From an uncultured Fluviicola sp. (GTDB lineage: Bacteria > Bacteroidota > Bacteroidia > Flavobacteriales_D > Crocinitomicaceae): a stretch of DNA of 64,000 nucleotides. Position numbers and translations under genes: made by a program. Positions within the stretch are counted from its first letter, which is position 1. Each line of letters opens with the position of its first letter. Under the pieces are notes generated by a model that saw only the letters and a program-made list of their open reading frames with translations, had not been told where the DNA came from and did not search any database. Of this stretch, positions 14,001 to 23,629 are shown in pieces. The DNA lies in the NCBI RefSeq assembly GCF_902168135.1, contig NZ_CABHOL010000044.1, positions 23,190-87,189 of the forward strand, written 5' to 3'.

Positions 14001-16655
14001 TGATGAGCTTGCAGTTGCAGATGCAGTAACTCCAAGCAAAGGTTCATCCGAATAAGAAGTTCCGATGTAATTCCCTGAAAGTGCTAATGAATTTGTTGCA
14101 GTAACAGACCAGCTTACAGTTGCATTAGCAGGAGAAGGCACAGCTATTGTTCCCTCCCAGGTTGACCCGCTTGAATTAGTCATTGCAATTGGAGTTTGAG
14201 TAACTCCGTTCACTGAATAATTAAGATTGACTGACGAAATCGTTCCATTAACGTTTGCAACATCTACAGATATCAAGTGCGGTGTTCCGGCACACTGAAC
14301 TGTGTTTGGAGTTATTGAGTTAAATGTAATTGTCGGTGGTGTTGCCGGAGCTCCGTCAAATTCATCAGCCCCCATATCAGGAGCAGTACTTCCTCCGTTT
14401 ACAGGACTTACCGGTCCAGGTCTTACTTGTCCATCAAAATCAACCGCAATTCCTAAAGTAGCCTCTCCACCAGATTCAATCTGAGTTGGAGTAGCTCCCA
14501 AATTCAAATGCAAATCAGTATTGTTGTTTACAAACATCGGATTGACATTTGCTGAATTTGCATCTGTGTTAGCAACAGCCGTAATCGCAGAAGTCCAATT
14601 TAACAATGACGTTAAATTCGTTGAATTAGCTCTAGCCGTAAATCCGGTAGTTCCTAAATCATTTGCAACAAAGAAATCATTCTTATTAGAAATCGATCCG
14701 GTTGCTCCGATATTTGTAGCAGAAGTTGTTACATAAACATAATGTCTTGCCGCTCCTGTTTGAGCATTTGTAAAGTTTGCGAAGATATTGTTTTGCACCT
14801 TGTAAACCGAAGCAACATTTTGAATCTCATAACAAGAATTAGAATAAGTTGGGGTTAAACCATTTCCAATTGAAACATTGTTATGGTAAACAAGGTAGCT
14901 TTGAGTTGCCGCAGCACTAGCAGTACCGGTAAAAATACCAATTGCGTACCTGTTTGATGTTGCAGTTCCCGTAAAGCTTGTGTAAATGTCTGAAACCATA
15001 TTATTATGAATCTTACAAACATTTGTCCCGCTTGTTGATTGGGAAGAAAAAAGACCGTAAGCAACAGAAGTTGTAGATGTAGAACCCGCAACACTGATAT
15101 TTTTGATACTATTCCCTGAAACTTCTGTATTGCCAGAAACACCTGCAAGGTAAATACCTCCTGATATTGCCTGATTAGATGCAACCAACGAAACATCGGT
15201 TGATTTAACAGAAACTCCATTTTGATTTAACAAATAAACCCCTCTTGCAGCAACAAACGTAGCAACGGTTGGTCCGATATTCGTTATTAGATTACGATTT
15301 CCCGCAACAATTACTCCGATAGAGTTATTCGCATCGGGATAAGTTGAATTTCCAAGGAAATAGATCCCATTAATTGCTCCATCAATTGTTACATTCATCA
15401 CCTGGTTATCAGAGTTGGCACCAGACAGAGCAGTTGGAGCAATCCCGCCTCCCGTTGTTGAAGCTGAGAATAAAATAGCACTGGATGAACCCGAAGTATT
15501 GTTTCCTCTATTCAGTTTTACAGATATGTTCCTAAAAATGTTGTTCATAGCCCCATCTGTTGCTGAAGCATTACGAACCAAATAGCCAAATTCCATACTT
15601 GCAGATGCACTGTTATCTACATCTATCCCATCGAATCTAAAATAATCCCCTCCTGAAAGCGTAATACTTGCGTCATTTGATCCCGTTGTTCCAGTTGAAG
15701 TAATCTTCGGATTCACACCGGCTCCGTTCTTTTGGAAAGTAATCGTGTTTGTAGAAGTACCTGTAGCAGTAATTACCGGAGGCAATTCATTGAAAGTTTG
15801 TCCGGAAGTAACATTAAACACCACCGGAGCAGTCAAACAAGCTGAAGCTGAATTTAATGCATTGATTGCATTTGTAAAACTTGAAAAGTTTGTCCCTGCA
15901 TTAGGTAAGGTATTATCAATCGTGAAGGTTCCACCGGCAGAAGTGATTGCCGAAGCAGAACTTACTAATGAAATATTGTCTACTGCAGCAGATGGAGCTG
16001 ATCCGCCACCGCCGTCATTCTTCCATGTAAAAATCAATCTGAATGTTTGATTTGTGGAGCAATTATTAACCACACTTGCCGGAATTGAAATCGTAGCGGT
16101 ATTTACCGACGAAGAATTCCAAAGACCCGCTAAATTGATTGCAGGTGCCGCTAAGTTTCCATTACTCGCTGAAATATTCGTTGCAACCGGAGTATAACTT
16201 GTCGGAGCAATAGAAACCATTAAAGCATCCCAATAACCGCTTTCCCCCAATGCTTTCCAATTAAAACTTAGCTGAATGTTCGTTTCCCCTGCAGGAAATG
16301 TGACATCACGATAAAAATGAACAACAGAAGTACTGGAATTAGTATATCCATTTGTTACTCCCGCATCCGCAGAAATATAAGCTGCATTCCCTGTAAAACC
16401 GGTTGCGGCAGTACCTACAAACCATTTATTGGTGACGGTTCCGTTATCAACTGTCCAGCCATTGCTGGTAAAATCCGGGCCTAGTTCAAAGCCTCCATCA
16501 GTCGCAGGGTTGATTAAAGTTGTCTGTGAAAAAATAGAATTCGAAGCAATCAGGAATAATCCGACAAGCAGACCTCCTAAGCTAGATAACGTATTTTGTT
16601 TCAGTTTAAACTTTAACCTTACCGGAATTACTGATCTAAGTGTAATTCTCTTCAT
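11094..16655 (-). CDS. giant T9SS-secreted adhesin-like protein
   Basis: About 1853 residues from the ATG at 16655 (MKRITLRSVIPVRLKFKLKQ); the open frame extends nine codons further. A hydrophobic signal segment ends at SNSIFSQ. Next come an MAM/jelly-roll-like N-terminal domain with a WxVDNG motif and a repetitive parallel-beta-helix-like part (ISGGIYLAGVSGNTEVSGNSIKNISVAG). Several Ig/PKD-like modules follow with repeated TVTVNP linkers, then a second jelly-roll module near 12200-12640. Three nearly identical modules of about 48 residues lie before the T9SS type A sorting domain (HPNPTNDVVIV...ERGVYTLRIKTESGTSIERIVKN). The composition is very rich in Thr, Ser, Ala and Asn. It is probably a surface adhesin or matrix protein; the ligand is unknown. 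Confidence 0.88.
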   Translation of the reverse strand: MKRITLRSVIPVRLKFKLKQNTLSSLGGLLVGLFLIASNSIFSQTTLINPATDGGFELGPDFTSNGWTVDNGTVTNKWFVGTAATGFTGNAAYISADAGVTNGYTNSSTSVVHFYRDVTFPAGETNIQLSFNWKALGESGYWDALMVSIAPTSYTPVATNISASNGNLAAPAINLAGLWNSSSVNTATISIPASVVNNCSTNQTFRLIFTWKNDGGGGSAPSAAVDNISLVSSASAITSAGGTFTIDNTLPNAGTNFSSFTNAINALNSASACLTAPVVFNVTSGQTFNELPPVITATGTSTNTITFQKNGAGVNPKITSTGTTGSNDASITLSGGDYFRFDGIDVDNSASASMEFGYLVRNASATDGAMNNIFRNISVKLNRGNNTSGSSSAILFSASTTGGGIAPTALSGANSDNQVMNVTIDGAINGIYFLGNSTYPDANNSIGVIVAGNRNLITNIGPTVATFVAARGVYLLNQNGVSVKSTDVSLVASNQAISGGIYLAGVSGNTEVSGNSIKNISVAGSTSTTSVAYGLFSSQSTSGTNVCKIHNNMVSDIYTSFTGTATSNRYAIGIFTGTASAAATQSYLVYHNNVSIGNGLTPTYSNSCYEIQNVASVYKVQNNIFANFTNAQTGAARHYVYVTTSATNIGATGSISNKNDFFVANDLGTTGFTARANSTNLTSLLNWTSAITAVANTDANSANVNPMFVNNNTDLHLNLGATPTQIESGGEATLGIAVDFDGQVRPGPVSPVNGGSTAPDMGADEFDGAPATPPTITFNSITPNTVQCAGTPHLISVDVANVNGTISSVNLNYSVNGVTQTPIAMTNSSGSTWEGTIAVPSPANATVSWSVTATNSLALSGNYIGTSYSDEPLLGVTASATASSSTICESSPSVLTATLTKSGSATIGTATTLTGATSQPTAFCNRWPSYRMQTIFTAAELSAAGLIAGPITSMSYNITTLGDDAANANFVVKIGTTGLTAFTDFVSSAAYTTVYPAATYTHAVGVNVINFSTPYNWDGTSNIVVEVSHDGADAINNSQTYYTATPGNTVVWSTSGNAVGTTSTNRLNVVFTGNVAPAIQTISWSDGVGTIGTTNPLSVSPATTTTYTATITAAGCSVSPSPTVTVTVNPLPSAPTAANSTQCGTQIPTASVTSTSGLPTPEFKWYDAAVAGTVLQSGTSTTYTTAISATTTFYVSELNTVTGCESARVPVTVTVSVPDAISASASAAAICLNGSVNLTAANTNPTPMQNYTYSWVSTAGSGAETPVAGNPVTITPTDAGSYTYTVTAVDGGCTTVNTVSVTVNPSPTAVTAASSAATICNGDMIDLTSSANPNTSVAATLTEGFETFPPSAWTMINAGSGNAWSTSALAAQSGSSGMAYVYDPDFAANAWAITPQLYMVAGQTYNISFWYKVRGASFPENLKVTVGNAATTAAQTSILWDNNGGASLTNTTWAQGTTSYTPSVTGNYYVGFNCYSGADEFELHVDDVSIEYTEQGTIAYAWTSAPAGFTSAVQNPMGVSPVVNTTYTVTATNSFNCSASASVAVIVNQPSSSSVTASSCDSYTWAQNGMTYMASGAYTDTIPNMFGCDSVITLNLTINQPTTSTVSVTECSSYTWAQNGMTYTASGMYTDTIPNSVNCDSVITLDLTINMPTSSVFTVSTCSPTYTWAQNGTVYNASGMYNDTLSNASGCDSVVTLNLTITNFVATATDNGDATITASAGTTYQWINCTTNAPIAGATAQTFAATANGTYAVIVSNGTCSDTSNCVNITNVGIKENMISTISVHPNPTNDVVIVTMDASSAIVEVMDVQGKLVQTAQIKSGDQVDLSTYERGVYTLRIKTESGTSIERIVKN
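11550..12000 (-). repeat. three tandem coding repeats in the giant adhesin
   Basis: Three successive modules of about 48 residues share SYTWAQNGMTY-ASG-YTDTIPN---CDSVITLNLTI (third copy: PTYTWAQNGTVYNASGMYNDTLSNASGCDSVVTLNLTI). The similarity extends to the DNA level, which indicates recent duplication. They directly precede a final Ig-like stretch and the sorting domain. Confidence 0.88.
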
Positions 16656-17011
16656 AAGTTTAAAATTATTTGTTTGAAACAAAAATCCACAAATATTTCA
16701 CAGATACTACTATACTGCTTTTGGCACCAACTTAAAAAATCGTTGGAATATCGATTTAGTAATTTCTTAACATAACGTACATATTTATTCCAATCCCAGT
16801 AATTTAGAGGCTTTTTAAACTAAAAAAACGGTGAAAAACAAAATATAAATATGTTAATTATTTAACGTAATAATTATCAATAATTGATGCGTTTCCGAAA
16901 TAAGCATTTTCTAAAACACCGATCATTGTTACCTTACAGTGCGTTTTGTTTGATTTCGATACAAATATTTTAAAATAAAAATATTTAACATTAATGTTAA
17001 ACAAAATATAT
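16656..17011. other. AT-rich spacer upstream of the giant adhesin
   Basis: About 356 bp, very AT-rich, between two genes both read on the minus strand. It must hold the promoter of the adhesin, but I see no exact TAnnTTTG box on that strand; the nearest is AATATTTG close to 16690. A 61-codon open frame at 16858-17043 is AT-driven and not convincing. Confidence 0.5.
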
Positions 17012-18247
17012 TTAAATACTTCTAATTGTTTTAATTCTTCCATCCGGGCGTGTAATATAAAATAACTGGATTTGATTTGTTCGATGAATCATGACAGGCA
17101 GTTCTCCTAATTTTCTTTTTTCCATCAGCAGTTTTCCTTCAACACTGAAGACCTCTAGAGAAAATCCCGGGACACCGGCCGAAACTTCAATAAACTCATC
17201 ATGGGTTAAAAACACCACTTTTTCAAAATCCGTTTCCGGTAAACCGAGGGACATTACCTGCACCTGGATGGAAAATGTATCTGTGTTACAAATGGATGAT
17301 GCCATTAATTGAACAGTATACGTCCCATTCGAACCGAATGTGTGCTGCGCATTTTCCGTTAATGCACTTTGACCATCCCCAAAATCCCAGGTATAAGTTG
17401 TTGCTCTTGAACTGGTATTTGTCAGTTGAATGGTTTCTCCGTTTTGGACCAGGGTAAAAGAAGCCTGTGTCGGTTCATCAACGGGATGCAGGTGAAAATG
17501 ATCCAGTGAATCCAAAATCACCGTTGTTGCAGCGTTTTGCAGAATCCCGGCAGTTGAAGCTGATAGACCACCGTAGTAGGTTGCTCCCACAGGGCTTTGA
17601 CGAAAAAGAGAGGTGTAAAAGGTACAAGCCGCCAGGTAAGTCCCTTCTGCCGACGGATGAGATTGATCGGCGTTGTACAAATTAATTGCCGGATGATTTT
17701 CCCGTACATAAGACCAAACGCGCCCAACCGGCGACACCATTGCATGATCACTTGAATCCGCCATACGCATATATGCGTTGTACAAGCGCGTATTCATCTT
17801 TTCAAACGTATTTATTTCCGACCACTGCGGATCTCCGTTCTGCCTTCCCCAGGTCATGTAATACATCACGTTGCTGCAGGAATTATTCGCCCATATACTG
17901 TCCGACAGCTGCATCGCATAAGGTAAGGTCTGCGAATTAACCTGGGCATCCGGGAAACTCGGCTCCTGGCTTTGTCCCTGGATCACCACAACATCCCAGG
18001 GCTTTGAATGGATTTTCGAATAGGTCAATGGATCAGTAGTGTGATTTTGAAAGGTGTAACCGCCGTTTGTTTTGGAGTCTATGGTTATTTCTTTTCCAAG
18101 ATTCGCAGCAAGTGCTCCAAGCGTACCCGGAAGATCGTTTACATAAGTATAACTGTTCCCGATAAACAAGACAGAAATGGAATCCTGGGCATAAACACAG
18201 GAATAAATAACCGAGAAACAAAAGAAGGAAAGGAGAATTTTTTTCAT
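17012..18247 (-). CDS. secreted SGNH/GDSL-like hydrolase with PKD domain
   Basis: 411 residues. The signal peptide MKKILLSFFCFSVIYSCVYAQ is followed by an SGNH-type fold: block I SVLFIGNSYTY (about residue 30), VVVIQGQSQEPSF (about 85) and the C-terminal catalytic pair in NADQSHPSAEGTYLAA (about 195-210). Residues about 265-335 form a PKD domain (TSSRATTYTWDFGDGQSALTENAQHTFGSNGTYTVQL). The last 75 residues resemble a weak T9SS sorting domain (LEVFSVEGKLLMEKRKL) but lack the usual PNP motif. The natural substrate (an ester or acetylated glycan) is unknown. The gene is divergent from the FG-GAP protein at 18339. Confidence 0.82.
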   Translation of the reverse strand: MKKILLSFFCFSVIYSCVYAQDSISVLFIGNSYTYVNDLPGTLGALAANLGKEITIDSKTNGGYTFQNHTTDPLTYSKIHSKPWDVVVIQGQSQEPSFPDAQVNSQTLPYAMQLSDSIWANNSCSNVMYYMTWGRQNGDPQWSEINTFEKMNTRLYNAYMRMADSSDHAMVSPVGRVWSYVRENHPAINLYNADQSHPSAEGTYLAACTFYTSLFRQSPVGATYYGGLSASTAGILQNAATTVILDSLDHFHLHPVDEPTQASFTLVQNGETIQLTNTSSRATTYTWDFGDGQSALTENAQHTFGSNGTYTVQLMASSICNTDTFSIQVQVMSLGLPETDFEKVVFLTHDEFIEVSAGVPGFSLEVFSVEGKLLMEKRKLGELPVMIHRTNQIQLFYITRPDGRIKTIRSI

Positions 18248-18338
18248 TTTAATACGTTTTATCTCTAAACAGAAATCTGTTTTTGGAGTTGCCCGAATAT
18301 TTGGCTTATTTTACAAATCATATTGTAATCCTAAACAA

Positions 18339-20624
18339 ATGAAAAAAGTCTTCATTTCCCTTCTTTGGATAATCCTGAGCTCTCAACCGGCTCTTTCACA
18401 GACTTATTTGGGATTTGAATACAACCCCAATATTCCGGTTAAGAATGGAAGTGCCACTCTGAAGAACCCATGGGCCGGCGGAATTAATTACGGCCAGTTC
18501 TCAACCATCGATTATAATTTCGACGGATTAGACGATTTGGTAATCTTTGATCGCAGCGCCGACGAATTCATCCTCATGGAACATACAGTAAATGCTTCGG
18601 TTCATGGATACGAATACGTTTACAAGGGCTATGAATATTTTCCAGCTGACTGCAAATACCGCGCTGCATTTGTTGATTATGATGCGGATGGAAGAAAGGA
18701 CCTTTTTACTTATGGAATCGGCGGTGTAAAGATTTACCGGAACATCGGAAGTTCTTCATCAGGACTTCAATGGCAGCTGATCACAGACAATCTTCAGACA
18801 GATTACGCAGGAGATATTTCCAATCTGTATGTAAGCGCCGGAGATATTCCCGCATATACCGATGTAGACTTTGACGGGGATATCGATGTACTGACTTTCC
18901 ATATCGGCGGGCAGAATCTGCTCTACCATCAGAACCAAAGTATGGAGCTCTATGGAATCCCCGATTCACTAATCTTTGTACTCAAGAACCAATGCTGGGG
19001 AAAATTTAGTGAAGATGCCAACAGCAATGATCTTTTCCTGAATGAAACTGCTTATCCCTGCGAAAACGGTGATGTCCCAAATCCGTTAAGACCGGAAAAA
19101 CCGGGAAGAGATCCGCAAGACTATGAATCAGACCTCTTAATCGACACCGCGCTTGAAAATGTCACCCGACATTCAGGCTCCACTATTTTAGCAATGGATG
19201 TAAATAATAATGGGGTTATGGACCTGATCCTGGGCGATGTTTCCTATGCCGGAATCACCTTATTGATGAACGGTGGAAATGCTCCCAATACCAATTCTGC
19301 CATGATCAGTCAGACACACAACTACCCTTCGGCATCCAACCCGGGGTTCATGCAGCTATTTCCGGCAATGTACTGGGAAGACGTGGATTTTGACGGAAAG
19401 AAAGATCTGATTATCGCTCCCAATGCACGAACCGTTTCCGAAAACCAAAACAGTGTACAGTTTTTCAAAAATACCGGCACAAATGCCCTTCCGAACTTTG
19501 TTTTCCAGGAAAACAATTTCCTGCAAAAAGATATGATCGAGAACGGACTGGGAAGCATCCCTGTTTTAGTGGATGAAAATGGGGATGGATTAAAAGATTT
19601 GGTAGTTGCAACTTTTATCCGGTACAAACCCACTTTAGCCCTGGAATCCGCACTGCAACTATACCGGAACACAGGAACCGCTTCAAACCCGGAATTTACG
19701 CTGATCAATAACGATTACTTAGGCCTTTCATCCTTGGGATTGGGTTTAAGATCTGTTCCAACATTCGGGGACCTGGACGGCGACGGTGATACCGATATGA
19801 TTATCGGCAGAGAAAATGGAACGCTTCTGAAGTACATCAATAGCGCAGGCCCGGGAAATAACCTAAACCTCGGAACATCCGTTTCCTTAACGGATAATAC
19901 CGGAAGCGCAATCAATGTGTTGTCCTATGCTTTCCCGCAGCTTTTCGACCTTAACAAGGACGGATTGGTTGATCTTATCGTAGGGAAAAAGACCGGAGAA
20001 ATAACGTATTATCAGAACACAGGCACAGCTTCCAATCCGGTTTTTACTTTAATCACCCAGAACTTAGGCCAGGTCGACATTTCGTCTTCTCCGGACGGAT
20101 ATGCCGCTCCACATTTCTTCCGTGAAAATGATACCACACATTTGTTTGTCGGTGCTTACAACGGTAAAATGAACTATTACCGGGATATCGACGGACACTT
20201 AAACGACGGAGACATCTTCAGTTTGTACTCAAATACTTATTTGAATATGGATGTGGGGCTTTACAGCAGCTTTTTTGTGAATGACATTGACGGGAACGGA
20301 TTCCTGAACTTATTTGTAGGCCAGGATCTGGGTGGTTTATTTCTCTTTGAAGCAGATCCTTTGAGCACATCCTCTGTCGGAGAATGGAAAATAGAGTCGA
20401 ACCTGGTCCTCTATCCGAACCCGGGAAATCAGTTGGTGCAGGTACTTTCCAAAAACGCTGTCTCCGATCTAAAGCTTCACGGGGTTTACAACAACCTGGG
20501 GCAAAAGCAGGCCATCGAACTTTCAGGGATGACCATGGATGTGAGCGGCCTAAGCAGCGGCTCTTATTATTTTGTCCTGGAAAACAATGGGAAGGTTGAA
20601 CATCTGAGTTTCATTAAAAAATAA
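18339..20624 (+). CDS. T9SS-secreted FG-GAP/VCBS repeat protein
   Basis: 761 residues with signal peptide (MKKVFISLLWIILSSQPALSQ). At least nine D-x-D/N-x-D-G calcium loops recur through the protein, each followed by a beta strand, for example DYNFDGLDDLVIF, DYDADGRKDLFTY, DVNNNGVMDLILGD, DENGDGLKDLVVA, DLDGDGDTDMIIG and DLNKDGLVDLIVG. This is the integrin-like FG-GAP/VCBS beta-propeller pattern. A T9SS type A sorting domain closes it (LYPNPGNQLVQVL...LSSGSYYFVLENNGKVEHLSFIKK). It should be a Ca2+-stabilised extracellular or surface protein; the binding partner is unknown. Confidence 0.9.
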   Translation: MKKVFISLLWIILSSQPALSQTYLGFEYNPNIPVKNGSATLKNPWAGGINYGQFSTIDYNFDGLDDLVIFDRSADEFILMEHTVNASVHGYEYVYKGYEYFPADCKYRAAFVDYDADGRKDLFTYGIGGVKIYRNIGSSSSGLQWQLITDNLQTDYAGDISNLYVSAGDIPAYTDVDFDGDIDVLTFHIGGQNLLYHQNQSMELYGIPDSLIFVLKNQCWGKFSEDANSNDLFLNETAYPCENGDVPNPLRPEKPGRDPQDYESDLLIDTALENVTRHSGSTILAMDVNNNGVMDLILGDVSYAGITLLMNGGNAPNTNSAMISQTHNYPSASNPGFMQLFPAMYWEDVDFDGKKDLIIAPNARTVSENQNSVQFFKNTGTNALPNFVFQENNFLQKDMIENGLGSIPVLVDENGDGLKDLVVATFIRYKPTLALESALQLYRNTGTASNPEFTLINNDYLGLSSLGLGLRSVPTFGDLDGDGDTDMIIGRENGTLLKYINSAGPGNNLNLGTSVSLTDNTGSAINVLSYAFPQLFDLNKDGLVDLIVGKKTGEITYYQNTGTASNPVFTLITQNLGQVDISSSPDGYAAPHFFRENDTTHLFVGAYNGKMNYYRDIDGHLNDGDIFSLYSNTYLNMDVGLYSSFFVNDIDGNGFLNLFVGQDLGGLFLFEADPLSTSSVGEWKIESNLVLYPNPGNQLVQVLSKNAVSDLKLHGVYNNLGQKQAIELSGMTMDVSGLSSGSYYFVLENNGKVEHLSFIKK

Positions 20625-20751
20625 ATCAGCATTCAAAACAAAGAATAATAATCATTTAAAAATCAATTATTTAATCTTAAATCTGTTCGCAAATTAGCGA
20701 ACACATTAATTATCGAATTCAAGAATTCCGGAATTTTCGAATGAGGAAATG

Positions 20752-21555
20752 CTAAAGCTTGAGATTCATTTCGTATAAAACCGGATGTGACCACTTAATA
20801 GATTGAACCTCCGATTCGAAAATCCCGAACAGAGTAGATCCGGAGCCGGTCATTGCTGCGTAAACAGCCCCATGTTCATAGAGATCCGTTTTAATATCCT
20901 CCAATTCCGGATATTTTCTAAAAACAGATTTTTCAAAATCATTCACCAAATCCTCTTTCCAATTTTTGATAGGTTCCTTCAGAACTTCTATTAAAGAACG
21001 GCGATCATTGTTCGGAACAACTCCTTCATAGGCCTCTTTGGTCGAAACATGAATTCCAAGGTTCACCAGGACCACCCATTTATTTTTCAGGTCAATGTTC
21101 AAAGGCGAAAGAACTTCTCCTCTTCCGGTTGCAAACTGCAGTCCGCCATCGATAAAAAAAGCGCAATCAGAACCGATTTTGGCCGCCATTACTTTGAGCG
21201 CCTCATTCGGGATATCCGGTGCATATTTATCACGCATCAATTTCAAAGCAAAAGCCGCATCGGAAGAGCCACCTCCCAAACCACCTCCCATCGGAATGAG
21301 TTTATGCAGGTGAAAAGCAAGCTCCGGAAAAGATTTAAACCTTCGGAATTCGGCTTCGGCGTCGAGTACCAGGTTCCCCGATCCGGGAATTTCCAGTCCG
21401 GAAGTTGTAAATGAAGCCTGCTCGCTCTCAACAAATTCAAGGATATCGTTGAAAGGGAGTTCCAGCATGGCAGTTTCCACATCATGGTAGCCATCATCCC
21501 TTCTTTTAAGGACGTGCAAACCCAGGTTTATTTTGCATGTTGGAAAATTAATCAT
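20752..21555 (-). CDS. ispE: 4-diphosphocytidyl-2-C-methyl-D-erythritol kinase
   Basis: 267 residues of the GHMP kinase superfamily. The N-terminal KINLGLHVLKRRDDGYHDVETAML is characteristic of IspE, the ATP loop PMGGGLGGGSSDAAFAL lies near residues 88-104, and the C-terminal motif AAMTGSGSTLFGIF is present. IspE phosphorylates CDP-methylerythritol in the MEP pathway of isoprenoid synthesis in the cytosol. Length is near the shorter end of the family. It is divergent from accA with 59 bp between the starts. Another housekeeping neighbour agrees with a core-genome location. Confidence 0.96.
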   Translation of the reverse strand: MINFPTCKINLGLHVLKRRDDGYHDVETAMLELPFNDILEFVESEQASFTTSGLEIPGSGNLVLDAEAEFRRFKSFPELAFHLHKLIPMGGGLGGGSSDAAFALKLMRDKYAPDIPNEALKVMAAKIGSDCAFFIDGGLQFATGRGEVLSPLNIDLKNKWVVLVNLGIHVSTKEAYEGVVPNNDRRSLIEVLKEPIKNWKEDLVNDFEKSVFRKYPELEDIKTDLYEHGAVYAAMTGSGSTLFGIFESEVQSIKWSHPVLYEMNLKL

Positions 21556-21614
21556 GTCGTAAAATTAATTGATGCGAACTATTTTCGTAAATTTCGCCCC
21601 TCAAAATAGCAATT

Positions 21615-22571
21615 ATGTCCACATATTTAGATTTTGAAGAACCTTTAAAGGCTTTAGAAGATCAAATTGAACAAACGCGTGAGATCGGCAACAGTACAGG
21701 TGTCGACATGTCCGACAAAATCCGTGACCTGGAAGAGGCTCTCACCAAAAAAACAAAAGAAATATTCAGCAAGTTGACACCCTGGCAGCGCGTTCAGTTG
21801 TCCCGTCATCCTGACAGACCTTATACATTGGCTTACATCAATGCAATTACCGGTTTTTCCTTCCAGGAATTACATGGTGACAGAACCGTAAAAGATGACA
21901 AGGCAATGGTCGGAGGATTTGGTTTGCTTGACGGAAGAACAGTGATGTTTATTGGTCAGCAAAAAGGGATCAACACCAAGATGCGCCAGTACCGAAATTT
22001 CGGGATGCCAAATCCGGAAGGATACCGCAAGGCTTTACGCCTGATGAAAATGGCTGAAAAATTCAATAAACCGATCGTAACATTCATCGATACACCGGGA
22101 GCATTCCCCGGATTGGAAGCAGAAGAAAGAGGTCAGGGAGAAGCAATTGCACGTAACATTTATGAAATGATGCAGTTGAAAGTTCCTGTGATTTGCATCA
22201 TCATCGGTGAAGGTGCATCCGGCGGAGCTTTGGGAATTGGTGTAGGAGACAAAGTTGTAATGCTTGAAAACACGTGGTATTCAGTTATTTCTCCTGAATC
22301 CTGTTCTTCCATTTTGTGGAGATCCTGGGATTTCAAGGAAAAAGCAGCTGAAGCATTGAAATTGACCAGTTCGGATATGAAACGTTTGAAACTGGTTGAC
22401 GATGTGATTGAAGAGCCTCTTGCCGGAGCTCACAGAGACCAGGAAGCAAGTTTCCAAAACGTAAAAGACAAAATCATTGAATACCTGAAAGAACTGGATG
22501 CTAAAAGTCCGGAACAACGAATCGAAGAGCGCATTGAGAAATTTAACTCAATGGGTGTTTGGAACGGATAA
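21615..22571 (+). CDS. accA: acetyl-CoA carboxylase carboxyltransferase subunit alpha
   Basis: 318 residues matching AccA along its length: N-terminal coiled region ([20 protein letters not shown]), [45 protein letters not shown] and [18 protein letters not shown] with the oxyanion glycines. AccA pairs with AccD to transfer the carboxyl group from biotin to acetyl-CoA, the committing step of fatty acid synthesis. AccD is not in the window. It is monocistronic, followed by a strong palindromic terminator. An imperfect -7 box TAAATTTC precedes the start. Confidence 0.97.
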   Translation: MSTYLDFEEPLKALEDQIEQTREIGNSTGVDMSDKIRDLEEALTKKTKEIFSKLTPWQRVQLSRHPDRPYTLAYINAITGFSFQELHGDRTVKDDKAMVGGFGLLDGRTVMFIGQQKGINTKMRQYRNFGMPNPEGYRKALRLMKMAEKFNKPIVTFIDTPGAFPGLEAEERGQGEAIARNIYEMMQLKVPVICIIIGEGASGGALGIGVGDKVVMLENTWYSVISPESCSSILWRSWDFKEKAAEALKLTSSDMKRLKLVDDVIEEPLAGAHRDQEASFQNVKDKIIEYLKELDAKSPEQRIEERIEKFNSMGVWNG

Positions 22572-22586
22572 ATTAAGAAAGAATTC

Positions 22587-22627
22587 AAAAAGTAGGGGCG
22601 TAAAATTTTACACCCCTACTTTTTTTT
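22587..22627. terminator. bidirectional terminator between accA and the 22632 gene
   Basis: A nearly perfect palindrome: arms AAAAAGTAGGGGCGTAAAA and TTTTACACCCCTACTTTTT with a single C/A mismatch, and a T run after it on the plus strand. It serves both convergent genes. It belongs by design to the same class of GGGG-N-palindromes as those at 26978 and 58059. Confidence 0.93.
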
Positions 22628-22631
22628 AGTT

Positions 22632-23414
22632 TTATTCCCACCTATTCACCGTATGTTCATTATTCAAATCAATCACCAAAGTAACCTTCAATCCCTTTTT
22701 CACTTTCAGGAATCGCTCATAAACTGCATCAACCGAATAATTATTGACAATGGTATGATCCTGCCAGATTCCCTTTATGAAAGATTGATTGACAATGCGG
22801 ATCCGGTGCTGCCCCTTCGGTATTTTCACTCCAAACACTCCACCCATGCTTTCTACAGCCTGGGGAGAAACCCCAACTTTCACATCATCCACAAAAACCA
22901 GCATGCGTGAAGGATGATCGTATCCTTCTTCAATGTTCATAAATTGCCAGGAAATCTGCATCGGGTAATGCTTCCCTTTGAATTCGGGAATTTTATTCAT
23001 CAACTCATTTCCGTTCAAATCAAATTGAACAACGGAAACATCCGATTTGTCGAGGTCAAATTCAATCCGGACTTTTGAAACTTCCTTTGCATTGACTTCA
23101 AATTCACAAACTGCATTGATACTGAACTCATTTTCAAAGGTATGTTCAACCCACCTTCCTTTGCAATATGCCTCATTTACAAGTCTGATCTTGTGAATGC
23201 CTTTCGAAAGGAATAAGGAATATTTTCCCCAATTGCTCTGGCGGCAGGAATCCGAAACAGGCAGTACTTTTCCGTCCATCACCACTTTATTCCTGTTCAA
23301 ATGGTCATATCCGGTTTCAATCCCTTTGAATTTCCATTCCAAAACCACCAAATGGTCTTTTGAATATGCATTCAAAGAAAGCAATACAATTACGCAAGTC
23401 AATAAGTTGTGCAA
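22632..23414 (-). CDS. secreted two-repeat protein of unknown function
   Basis: 260 residues. A short signal peptide (MHNLLTCVIVLLSLNAYS) is followed by two homologous halves of about 115 residues. Matching pieces are EWKFKGIETGYDHLNRNKVVMDGKVLPVS with SWQFMNIEEGYDHPSRMLVFVDDVKVGVS, KGIHKIRLVNEAYCKGRWVEHTFENEFSINAVCEFE with KGQHRIRIVNQSFIKGIWQDHTIVNNYSVDAVYERF, and KVRIEFDLD with KVTLVIDLN. The halves look like beta-sandwiches. I recognise no named family. It stands alone between accA and the DUF5777 operon. Confidence 0.75.
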   Translation of the reverse strand: MHNLLTCVIVLLSLNAYSKDHLVVLEWKFKGIETGYDHLNRNKVVMDGKVLPVSDSCRQSNWGKYSLFLSKGIHKIRLVNEAYCKGRWVEHTFENEFSINAVCEFEVNAKEVSKVRIEFDLDKSDVSVVQFDLNGNELMNKIPEFKGKHYPMQISWQFMNIEEGYDHPSRMLVFVDDVKVGVSPQAVESMGGVFGVKIPKGQHRIRIVNQSFIKGIWQDHTIVNNYSVDAVYERFLKVKKGLKVTLVIDLNNEHTVNRWE

Positions 23415-23629
23415 AAGCTTATCTATTTCAGTATGACAAAGTTAGTGTTTAAACCTGATTTTACAAGCTCAAAACAGCTTATTTTAGGATTCCTATAGTA
23501 GGCTGTTTTTCCTATCAACGAAGTAGACTATTTTACAAAAGCATTCCAACCATTCAGACAATTCTGCATTAAATCGATAGTTATTTATCAGGGTAAATAT
23601 TATCTTGGCAACAAAAGAAACTAACTAAA

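Noticed and set aside
14855..15220. 121-codon minus-strand frame inside the giant adhesin
   Set aside because: It is a shifted frame of the repetitive, Thr/Asn-rich coding sequence and has no independent features.
16858..17043. 61-codon minus-strand frame in the AT-rich spacer
   Set aside because: Composition is driven by A/T, there is no signal or motif, and it partly overlaps the 3' end of the SGNH protein gene.
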